64,000 nt of DNA, taken from Methylobacterium dankookense. GTDB taxonomy: Bacteria; Pseudomonadota; Alphaproteobacteria; Rhizobiales; Beijerinckiaceae. The stretch is taken from positions 178,659 to 242,658 of the forward strand of contig NZ_CABFVH010000004.1 of the NCBI RefSeq assembly GCF_902141855.1. Reading direction: 5' to 3'. Numbering within the stretch: the first letter of the stretch is position 1; every line of letters begins with the position of its first letter. The notes under the pieces are model-generated. The model made no database searches and was not told the DNA's origin. It saw nothing but the letters and a program-made list of their open reading frames with translations. Made by a program: the position numbers and the translations under genes. Positions 51,944 to 64,000 of this stretch are shown in pieces.

Positions 51944-52225
51944 ATGTCCGACACGACCGACACCGTAGGCGTCGCAGGCGACCGCATCCGCTCCATCATC
52001 GAGCGCATCGAGCGGCTCGACGAGGAGATCAAGGACCTGATGGAGACCAAGAAGGAGATCTTCGCCGAGGCGAAGGGCGAGGGTCTCGACGTGAAGGTCC
52101 TCAAGGAGATCCTGAAGCTGCGCAAGCAGGACAAGGACGAGCGCGACGAGCAGGAGACGCTGCTCGACCTCTATCTCCGCGCCATGGATGCGCCGACCCC
52201 CGCGCCGGTCGCCCAGGCCGCTTAA
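51944..52225 (+). CDS. gapR: Nucleoid-associated protein GapR (DUF2312)
   Basis: 93 residues. IRSIIERIERLDEEIKDLME and KEIFAEAKGEGLDVKVLKEI with RKQDKDERDEQETLLDLYL fit the DUF2312/GapR family, a dimeric or tetrameric helical protein that clamps overtwisted DNA ahead of polymerases in Caulobacter. Start at the ATG at 51944 with an AAGGAG ribosome site; an upstream in-frame start at 51914 is not needed. The family often occurs in multiple copies in Hyphomicrobiales. Confidence 0.93.
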   Translation: MSDTTDTVGVAGDRIRSIIERIERLDEEIKDLMETKKEIFAEAKGEGLDVKVLKEILKLRKQDKDERDEQETLLDLYLRAMDAPTPAPVAQAA

Positions 52226-52263
52226 GCCGGTCCGGCTGAGCCGATCGGCCTCAGCGAAAATCC

Positions 52264-52361
52264 GGGGACGCCTCCGCGGAAAGCGGAGCCGGATGCGGGC
52301 TCGCGGGTTCTCGAAGGAGACCCCCCTTGGAGGCGTCCGCCGCGCGCGAGCGGCGGACGCC
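52264..52361 (+). promoter_or_regulatory. Leader with mutually exclusive hairpins between gapR and the Mfd paralogue
   Basis: Segment A (GGACGCCTCC, about 52264-52273), segment B (GGAGGCGTCCGCCGC, about 52329-52343) and segment C (GCGGCGGACGCC, 52350-52361). B pairs perfectly with A over 10 bases, or with C over 12 bases with a 6-base loop. A and C compete for B, as in attenuators. A TTG start at 52327 within the structure, preceded by AAGGAG, could also be used. Confidence 0.45.
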
Positions 52362-52389
52362 CCCTGCGAGCGTGATCCCAAGATCCTCC

Positions 52390-55665
<3,276 letters not shown>

Positions 55666-55677
55666 GCGGAACGCGCT

Positions 55678-55790
55678 CTCCTCCCCCTTGCGGGGAGGAG
55701 CTGGAGGTGGGGTGGCGCAGGATCGGGGGTCGCGGTGCCTTCTGCACCGCCCCCACCCCTGGCCCCTCCCCGCAAGGCGGAGGGGACAAG
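55678..55790. repeat. CTCCCC-type palindromic repeat between convergent genes
   Basis: CTCCTCCCCCTTGCGGGGAG and GGAGGTGGGGTGG face CCCCCACCCCTG and GCCCCTCCCCGCAAGGCGG across a 50-base centre. It shares arms and order with the composite element at about 41381-41490 and, like it, lies between two converging stops. Confidence 0.82.
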
Positions 55791-55797
55791 CGGTTCC

Positions 55798-56814
55798 TCA
55801 GACGTCCCCGTTCGTCGGCAGGCGGCCCTCGATCGGGTAGGCCGGGTCGTTGTAGCCCGGCGTCGAGGGGTGGCCGACCGCGACGAGGCTGTCCACCAGC
55901 GCCTCGTCCTCGGGGGTGAAGCGGTAGGCGAGGGCGCCCAGATAGTCTTGCCACTGCTCTTCCGTGCGGGGGCCCGCGATCACCGCGGTGATCAGGCGGT
56001 TGTTCAGCACCCAGGCGCTCGCGAACTGGCCGGCGGTGATGCCGCGCGCCTCCGCATGGGCCTTGAGCGTCCGCGCGATCGTGAGCGATTCCGGCCGCCA
56101 CTCGGTCTGCATCATGCGCGTGTCCTGCCGGCCCGCGCGGGTATCGGCGGGCGGGGCTGAGTCGGGATCGTACTTGGCGGTGAGCACGCCGCGGGCGAGG
56201 GGCGAGTAGGGCACCACGCCGAGCCCGAAATGGGCGCAGGCCGGCAGGTGCTCGGTCTCGGGCATGCGGTTGAGCGCGTTGTAGTAGGGCTGGCTCACCA
56301 CCGGCCGGTCGATGCCGAGGGCGTCGCAGATCCGGCAGATCTCGGCGACGCGCCAAGCCCGGTGGTTCGAGACGCCGAAATGCCGGATCTTGCCCTGGCG
56401 GACGAGGTCGCCCATGGCGCGCACCGTCTCCTCCAGCGGCGTGCCATGGTCCTCCTTGTGCAGGTAGTAGATGTCGATCGCCTCGGTGCCGAGGCGGCGC
56501 AGGCTGGCCTCGGCCGCCCGCATCACGTGCACCCGGGACAGGCCGCGGTCGTTCGGGCCGGAGCCGGTGGGGTTGGCGACCTTGGTGGCCAGCACCCAGG
56601 CGTCGCGGTCGGCGGCGATCGCCCGGCCGGTGACCTCCTCCGAGCGGCCGTCGTTGTAGACGTCGGCGGTGTCGATGAAATTGATGCCGGCCTCGCGGGC
56701 GCTGCCGATGATGCGGGCGCTGGTCGGCTCGTCGGTGGCGCCCCCGAACATCATCGTGCCGAGGCAGATCGGCGAGACCTTCAGGCCGGAGCGGCCGAGG
56801 GAACGGTACTGCAT
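55798..56814 (-). CDS. Aldo/keto reductase
   Basis: 338 residues, NADPH-dependent TIM-barrel oxidoreductase. The catalytic tetrad is visible: Asp and Tyr in INFIDTADVYNDGRSEEV, Lys in WVLATKVANP and His in IDIYYLHKEDHG. PYSPLARGVLTAKY and VIAGPRTEEQW are family signatures. It would reduce an aldehyde or ketone of unknown identity. Start at 56814-56812 (MQYRSLGRSGL), which gives the standard AKR start. It converges on the Mfd paralogue. Confidence 0.92.
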   Translation of the reverse strand: MQYRSLGRSGLKVSPICLGTMMFGGATDEPTSARIIGSAREAGINFIDTADVYNDGRSEEVTGRAIAADRDAWVLATKVANPTGSGPNDRGLSRVHVMRAAEASLRRLGTEAIDIYYLHKEDHGTPLEETVRAMGDLVRQGKIRHFGVSNHRAWRVAEICRICDALGIDRPVVSQPYYNALNRMPETEHLPACAHFGLGVVPYSPLARGVLTAKYDPDSAPPADTRAGRQDTRMMQTEWRPESLTIARTLKAHAEARGITAGQFASAWVLNNRLITAVIAGPRTEEQWQDYLGALAYRFTPEDEALVDSLVAVGHPSTPGYNDPAYPIEGRLPTNGDV

Positions 56815-56947
56815 GGGATGTCGCTGCCCGGTTCTGTCGACGCGCCCGGTGGCCCGGGCGCAAACGCGACAGGTGTGCCGCCGGGACGCCCCGGCCCGCA
56901 AGCCCGGGCCGCGCATGGCCGCTGCGAGGGTCCTTGCGTGGCCTCAT

Positions 56948-56986
56948 ACGACATCCGGGTGATCCCTTCGGGATGGCGGATGTCGT
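56948..56986. repeat. Nested hairpin element
   Basis: Outer arms ACGACATCCG and CGGATGTCGT enclose an inner ATCCC-TTC-GGGAT hairpin. The inner part resembles the GGGATCATCCC core of the other dispersed repeat. Both stems are perfect. Confidence 0.75.
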
Positions 56987-57013
56987 CTTCGCTCAGGCGC
57001 CGCGCGGGCTTGC

Positions 57014-57052
57014 TGATACCGCGTCCGGTCTGATCAACCGGACGCGGTATCA
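57014..57052. repeat. Perfect 16-base-arm palindrome
   Basis: Arms TGATACCGCGTCCGGT and its exact complement around a 7-base centre CTGATCA. It lies between the aldo/keto reductase and PilZ genes. Such a long perfect stem suggests a REP-like element or a strong protein-binding site. Confidence 0.8.
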
Positions 57053-57170
57053 TATGCGCTGGGTCGAGGCGTATCTGCGAAGTCCGGCCTCGCGCACGAC
57101 CCGCGTCCGATCCGGACCGCCTCGCGAACCGTCTGTCCGGGCCTTTCGCTCGAACCCTGGGCAGGCGGCC

Positions 57171-57581
57171 CTACCAGGCCTGGGACAGGATCGAGAGCCG
57201 CTCGATCGCCGAATCGTACTGGCTCATCGGCGGGTCGATCCGCAGGTGGATCCCGTGGTCGCTCACGTCGACCACGCGCGCCCGCACCCGGCCGATCATC
57301 GCAGCCTCAATCTCCAGTTGCGTATCGAGGCCGACCGAGAGGCCGCTCGCCGGGGCGAGCAGCATGCCGCCCGCGCTCACGTCCAGCACCTCCGTGCGGT
57401 AGGCGCGCTCCGCCGCCAGCACCTGCGCCGACAGGGTGACGAGGTAGCGCTGCGCCCTGCGCCGCTCGTCGGAAGCGGGCAGCGGGATCTCGTCCACGGC
57501 TCGCGGCCCTTCCTCCGGAGCGGCTCGATCGGGCCGGACCCGCATGGATACGGAACCGGCGCTGAGTTGCGGCATCGGCAC
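57171..57581 (-). CDS. PilZ domain protein
   Basis: 136 residues. The PilZ motifs for c-di-GMP are present: Arg-rich ERRRAQRYLV (RxxxR) and DVSAGGMLL (D/NxSxxG), followed by a beta-barrel core (RVRARVVDVSDHGIHLRID). The N-terminal 40 residues are disordered. It would be a stand-alone c-di-GMP effector, which suits the cellulose-linked genes that follow. It is divergent from the hybrid kinase gene, with a start at one of the ATGs near 57581 or 57545. Confidence 0.85.
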   Translation of the reverse strand: MPMPQLSAGSVSMRVRPDRAAPEEGPRAVDEIPLPASDERRRAQRYLVTLSAQVLAAERAYRTEVLDVSAGGMLLAPASGLSVGLDTQLEIEAAMIGRVRARVVDVSDHGIHLRIDPPMSQYDSAIERLSILSQAW

Positions 57582-57853
57582 GGAAATCCAGACTCTCGCT
57601 CAACCTAGCGTCGTCGATTCGGGATATTCAGCGGTCGAGCGCTGCGCCTAGACATTCATTGCATTCAGTTTTAGGGCTCACGCAAGTTAAAATTCGGTCC
57701 ATCGGCGTTCAGAATCGCTCGATCATAGGATCGGGCCATGACTCTGACGCCCCTGCCCGAATCTCCCTTGCCCCCGCGACCATCGATCGGGCCGATCCGG
57801 TCCGACGCGCCGGTCCGGGTCTCCGGCCGCCGGCCCATCCCGTAGAGCGTCCG

Positions 57854-60556
<2,703 letters not shown>

Positions 60557-60834
60557 GCCGCCCGGCGCGCTCCACAGCCTGTGGACGGGGCGGGGCCCGC
60601 GCAAAGAGCCTGGCCCGCCTGCATCATCGCCCCGCCGGGCGCAGTCCTCGACCGGCCTAGTCCGCCGCAGCTCTGTATAGGCCGCCGCCCGGCAAGGTAC
60701 GATTAAGTCCTGCGGCCGGATTCTCACGGCCTCGCGCAGGTCACGTAGCGTATCGACATGCACCGCAGCCTCATCGGCTTCGCCGCGGCGACGCGCGCGG
60801 CCCCGCCTCGTCCGCTCGCCACGGGGCGTTCCGC

Positions 60835-62613
60835 ATGCGCGCCGCGCTGATGCTCGGCCTCCTCGCCGTCCTCGCCGCGGCGGCCTCCGCCGCGAACGGC
60901 GAGCGGCCGGACGAGACGGCGCTGCGCTACTATGCCGGCACGCAGCAGCGCGAGCGCGTCGCCGCCGAGGCCGAGCGGCTGCGGCGGCGCCATCCCGGCT
61001 GGCAGCCCCCGGCCGACCTCTGGACCGCCAAGCCCGGCGGCGAGGACGAGGAGGCGTTCTGGGACCTGCTCGCGGCCGGACGCAGCGCCGATCTCGACGC
61101 GGCGCTCGCCGCCCGGGCCGCGGCCGAGCCCGGCTGGAAGCCTTCGCCGGGCCTCGCCGAGGGGATCGCCGCGCGGGCCCTGCGCGACGAGGTGGCGGGC
61201 CTCGCCAAGGCCGGCCGCTGGCACGACCTCGCCGACCTCGCCGCGCGCCGCCGCGCCGGGGTCGAGGCCGCGGGCGCCGAGGTGGTCTGGGCCGCGGCGG
61301 AGGCCTTCGGCCGCAGCGAGCGCGAGGGCGAGGCCCTGGCGCTCCTGCGCGTCGCCCTGTCCGGCGGACGCTTCACGGCGGAGGAGCGCCGGGTCAGCCT
61401 GCTGCGCGCCCTCCCGCTCCTGCCGATGGCCGAGATCGACCGCCTCGCCGGCCTCGGCGCGCCGGCCGATCTGGAGCCGATCCGCACCGACCTGATCCGG
61501 GGCCGGATCGCGGCCGTGCTGCACGACGAGGCCGGGCAGGCGGTGACGCCCGCCGATCTCGCCGCCTTCGCGGCCTATGCGGAGGGTGCCGCGGATCCGA
61601 GCCAGCCGGCCCTCGTCGCCTGGCTCGCCCTGAAGCGGCGCGACCTGCCGGCGGCGCTCGCCTGGTTCAAGCGGGCGATGGCGCGGGGCGGCGACGCCAC
61701 GGTCGCCCACGGCCTCGCCCACACCCTGCGCCTGATGGGCCTGCGCCGCGAGGCGGAGGAAGTCGCCTATGCCTGGCGCGAGCCGCTGGTGAACAACGCC
61801 CTTCTGTTCATCGACCTCTTGGAGGCCGACCTGACCCGGCCCGCGCCGCCGCCGGTCGAGGCCGCGCGGCTCGCCCGCTACGCCGAGGTGACGCTCGCCA
61901 ACGCCTCGGGGGAGGGGGCGCAGGCGCTCGCTTGGTACGCCTACAACACCTGCCAGTTCGAGACGGCCGTCGGCTGGTTCCGCCGCGCCGCGGCCTGGTA
62001 CCCGAAGGAGGCCACCGTGTTCGGCTACGCGCTCGCCCTGCGCCGGACGCGGCAGGAGCGCGCCTTCCTCGAGGTGGTGAACCGCTACGACGGCCTGTTC
62101 CCGAAGGTGGTGGGCCTGCTCTTCCAGCCCGCCGCCGATCATCCGCTGCCCTGCGAGGCGCCGCGCGCCGCGAAGCCCGCGGGGCCGGCCTCCGCCTATC
62201 TCGACCTCGCGCCGCCGGCCGCGCCCCGCGGCCGCGTGCCGGCCCCCGAGGAGGTCGGGCGCCCGCGCACGGCGCCGCCGCTCGTCCGGCGCAGCGACTT
62301 TCCCCTGGCGGTGGCGCTGGAGAACGATCTGCGCGCCGCAGCCTCCGGCAGCGCGGCGCCCGCCCCGCCTGTTCCCGAGCGCGCGGTTGGCCGCGCCCCG
62401 ACGGTCGCCCGGCGCGTGCCCGGCGTCGGGCCGATGCCCTACGAGCGCTACGGCTTCGCGCTGCTGCCCGGCTGGACCGGCGGCGACGCTCCCGGCCGCA
62501 GCGCCGCCGACCAGCCGGCGCCCGCCGGCACCGTCTGGGCCGAGGAGACCGCCGGGCCCGCCGAGACCGGCACGCTCGGCTCCGGCCAGACAGCGCGGAG
62601 ACCCGCCCCGTGA
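60835..62613 (+). CDS. Secreted TPR-like protein of a probable cellulose-associated operon
   Basis: 592 residues with a signal peptide (LMLGLLAVLAAAASAANG). The body is helical and repeat-like (for example VAWLALKRRDLPAALAWFKR and TCQFETAVGWFRRAAAWYPK), resembling tetratricopeptide pairs. The C-terminal 120 residues are proline-rich and end near a GYG-like YERYGFALLPGW. TPR proteins of this kind accompany bacterial cellulose export. Its stop overlaps the start of the BcsN-like gene (GTGA). The cellulose link is inferred from that neighbour. Confidence 0.7.
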   Translation: MRAALMLGLLAVLAAAASAANGERPDETALRYYAGTQQRERVAAEAERLRRRHPGWQPPADLWTAKPGGEDEEAFWDLLAAGRSADLDAALAARAAAEPGWKPSPGLAEGIAARALRDEVAGLAKAGRWHDLADLAARRRAGVEAAGAEVVWAAAEAFGRSEREGEALALLRVALSGGRFTAEERRVSLLRALPLLPMAEIDRLAGLGAPADLEPIRTDLIRGRIAAVLHDEAGQAVTPADLAAFAAYAEGAADPSQPALVAWLALKRRDLPAALAWFKRAMARGGDATVAHGLAHTLRLMGLRREAEEVAYAWREPLVNNALLFIDLLEADLTRPAPPPVEAARLARYAEVTLANASGEGAQALAWYAYNTCQFETAVGWFRRAAAWYPKEATVFGYALALRRTRQERAFLEVVNRYDGLFPKVVGLLFQPAADHPLPCEAPRAAKPAGPASAYLDLAPPAAPRGRVPAPEEVGRPRTAPPLVRRSDFPLAVALENDLRAAASGSAAPAPPVPERAVGRAPTVARRVPGVGPMPYERYGFALLPGWTGGDAPGRSAADQPAPAGTVWAEETAGPAETGTLGSGQTARRPAP

Positions 62614-63548
62614 CCGAACCCCTCTCCCGCGGCCTCGCCCTCGTCCTGGCGGGCCTCGCCCTGTCCGCCTGCACCGCCCGCGAGGCGGCTCTGGGCCCGG
62701 CCGCGCCGCGCTATGCCAGCCTCGACGCGCTGATCGAGGGGCCGCGCCGGGCCGCCCCCCTCCGCGCCGCGACGCCGCTGGCGGTGCTGCCCGACTGGAT
62801 CGGGACGCCGACGCGCCTGCGCGAATCGGACCGGGCGGAGGCCTTCGAGCAGGCCGTCTCCCTGAGCCCCGGGCCGCGCGGGCCCTCCCGCGAGAACCTC
62901 GTGATGCTGCGCCTCGTGCGCGCCGAGGCGGCCGAGGCGAGCGCGGGCGGGCGGCCGACCGAGGCGGGCATCCGCGCCGAGCTCGCCGCGATGTTCCCGG
63001 ATACGCCCATGCAGGTGGTCACCCGGCCCGCCGCCAACGCCTACGGGCCCTACGGCCTCGCCGTCGGCCGTGCCGCGGACGGGGCCCGCTGCCTCTATGC
63101 CTGGCAATGGATCGCGGAGGCGCCTGCCCTCGATCCGGAGGCGGGCGGCCCGCAGGCCGTCTCCCTGCGCCTGCGCCTCTGCCGCGGCGACGTCACCGCC
63201 GAGGCGCTCGCCGCCGCCATGAACCAGATCCGGCTGGTGCCGCGCTTCGCCGGCACCCCCGTGGCATCGCCCCGCCCGCGGCCGGCGCCTGTGCGGGCGG
63301 CCGCGCACCGGGCGCCCACGGAGCGGCCCCGGGCGGAGAGCCCCGCCGCGGAGCCGTCCCGCACGGAGTTGCCCCGCCTGGAATCCCGGCCCGAGGCCGC
63401 GCCGGGGCGCCGCTATCTCGGTGCCGTGCAGGTCGCGCGCCCGGCCTCGGCGGGACCCGCTCAGGCTCCCGGTCAGGTCTCCGGTCTCGCGGCCGACCTG
63501 CCGCCCGAGGCCCTGCGCGGCCCGGCACCAAGCCCGGCGCGCCCGTGA
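62610..63548 (+). CDS. bcsN: BcsN-like lipoprotein
   Basis: 312 residues, starting with GTG at 62610. A lipoprotein signal (LVLAGLALSACTAR with the lipobox Cys about 22) is followed by a domain resembling BcsN of rhizobial cellulose operons (NAYGPYGLAVGRAADGARCL followed by YAWQWI). The last 100 residues are Pro/Arg-rich. BcsN is needed for cellulose production in some rhizobia but its function is unknown. It overlaps the TPR-like gene by 4 bases and precedes the receiver gene by 18 bases. Confidence 0.72.
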   Translation: MTEPLSRGLALVLAGLALSACTAREAALGPAAPRYASLDALIEGPRRAAPLRAATPLAVLPDWIGTPTRLRESDRAEAFEQAVSLSPGPRGPSRENLVMLRLVRAEAAEASAGGRPTEAGIRAELAAMFPDTPMQVVTRPAANAYGPYGLAVGRAADGARCLYAWQWIAEAPALDPEAGGPQAVSLRLRLCRGDVTAEALAAAMNQIRLVPRFAGTPVASPRPRPAPVRAAAHRAPTERPRAESPAAEPSRTELPRLESRPEAAPGRRYLGAVQVARPASAGPAQAPGQVSGLAADLPPEALRGPAPSPARP

Positions 63549-63566
63549 GGACAGCGTGAGGAGAGG

Positions 63567-64000
63567 ATGAGCACGCAGATCCTTCTGGTCGAGGACGATC
63601 CGGACTCGCAGGACCTCGTCCGCGCCCTCTGCGCGGCGCATGGCTACGGCGTCGACGTGGCGGCGGACGGGTTCCTCGGCCTGCGCCTGCTGAGCGAGCG
63701 CCGCCACCCGGTCGTCCTGATCGACTACCACCTGCCCGAGATGGACGGCTACGCGCTGGCGCGCCTGATGCGGGAGATCGTGGGCGCGCGCGGCGTGCGC
63801 CTTGTCGGCATCACCGCGGACCGGCACGGCCTCGCCTCCCGCCGCGGCGCCGACGCCCTGTTCGACGCGATCCTGGTCAAGCCACTGGAGCCCGAGCGCC
63901 TCCACGCCACCCTCGACCGGCTCGCCCGCGGCGAGGCGCCGGCGGCCCGGCCCGCTGCCTCGCCGCCGCCTCCGGCGCAGGGGGCGGACCTGCTCTGGCG
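63567..64000 (+). CDS. Receiver domain protein (cut by window edge)
   Basis: The first 144 residues of a response regulator that runs off the right edge. It starts with ATG at 63567 after a GAGGAGAG ribosome site. QILLVEDDPDSQDLVRALCA and VVLIDYHLPEMDGYALARLM give the phosphoacceptor Asp in IDYH; VGITADRHG and LVKPLEPERLH complete the receiver. A Pro/Ala-rich linker follows, so further domains may come. It is in the same unit as the TPR-like and BcsN-like genes. Confidence 0.85.
   Translation, partial: MSTQILLVEDDPDSQDLVRALCAAHGYGVDVAADGFLGLRLLSERRHPVVLIDYHLPEMDGYALARLMREIVGARGVRLVGITADRHGLASRRGADALFDAILVKPLEPERLHATLDRLARGEAPAARPAASPPPPAQGADLLW

Larger units (their letters stand above)
56815..57170. 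other. Intergenic region with two large palindromes
   Basis: 356 bases between the PilZ gene (stop) and the aldo/keto reductase gene (start), both on the minus strand. It contains the nested hairpin at 56948-56986 and the 16-base-arm palindrome at 57014-57052. I see no coding sequence. A promoter for the reductase is expected in the part nearest 56815. Confidence 0.7.

Overview
The window is very GC-rich (visibly over 70 percent), densely packed chromosomal DNA, probably from a Methylobacterium/Methylorubrum-like member of the Hyphomicrobiales (Alphaproteobacteria). The taxonomic call is inference. It rests on Irr next to fabA-fabB-fabI, ChvI-ChvG followed by HprK, EIIA and HPr, GapR, RcdA, a PleC-type kinase, a BcsN-like lipoprotein and the codon and base usage. 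I found no rRNA or tRNA gene, prophage, insertion sequence or CRISPR array. The genes are mainly core and shell genes in short operons, with a few accessory items.

Layout. 0-4 kb: divergent metX (partial), then chorismate mutase, hisC and a tyrC-type prephenate dehydrogenase, and an RcdA-like protein. 4.5-10.4 kb: a DUF4130-UdgX fusion protein, an O-antigen-ligase-like membrane protein, an EthD-like pair, type II NADH dehydrogenase and a zeta-type GST. 10.5-13.3 kb: dgcN-dgcA (D-glutamate use) followed by a ParDE toxin-antitoxin pair with a perfect palindromic operator candidate. 13.3-20.6 kb: two PleC/DivJ-type sensor kinases flanking a secreted papain-like protein. 20.7-28.6 kb: pepN, purA, a proline-rich membrane protein, a 2-hydroxyacid dehydrogenase and an SH3 protein. 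28.6-32.5 kb: irr, fabA, fabB, a tiny membrane protein and fabI. 32.6-40.6 kb: small hypotheticals, DUF6880, DUF4142 and DUF427 proteins, a methyltransferase and a single-chain (type IIG-like) restriction-modification protein. 40.8-45 kb: panD, lepA and a HugZ-like protein. 45-49.2 kb: chvI-chvG-hprK-EIIA-HPr. 49.2-55.7 kb: an acetyltransferase-like protein, a COG0523 GTPase, gapR and a large Mfd paralogue. 55.8-64 kb: an aldo/keto reductase, a PilZ protein, a hybrid histidine kinase and the start of what looks like a cellulose-associated operon (TPR-like protein, BcsN-like lipoprotein, receiver protein).

How the genes work together. Aromatic amino acid synthesis, unsaturated fatty acid synthesis (fabA/fabB/fabI beside the iron regulator Irr) and envelope or nutrient sensing (ChvGI with the nitrogen-type PTS branch) are each clustered. 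Cell-cycle regulators (RcdA, a DivJ/PleC-type pair, GapR) are spread through the window. Hairpin-rich intergenic repeats sit mostly at gene 3' ends.

The observations I consider most unusual are: the UdgX domain has kept its KRRIH loop but lost every cysteine expected to hold the Fe-S cluster; a predicted secreted papain-like enzyme has a complete Gln-Cys-His-Asn set; the Mfd paralogue has a degraded RNAP-interaction motif and a leader with mutually exclusive hairpins; the ParDE palindrome; the 38-residue membrane protein between fabB and fabI; and the dispersed repeat families. I did not find one obvious multi-gene system that looks wholly new.
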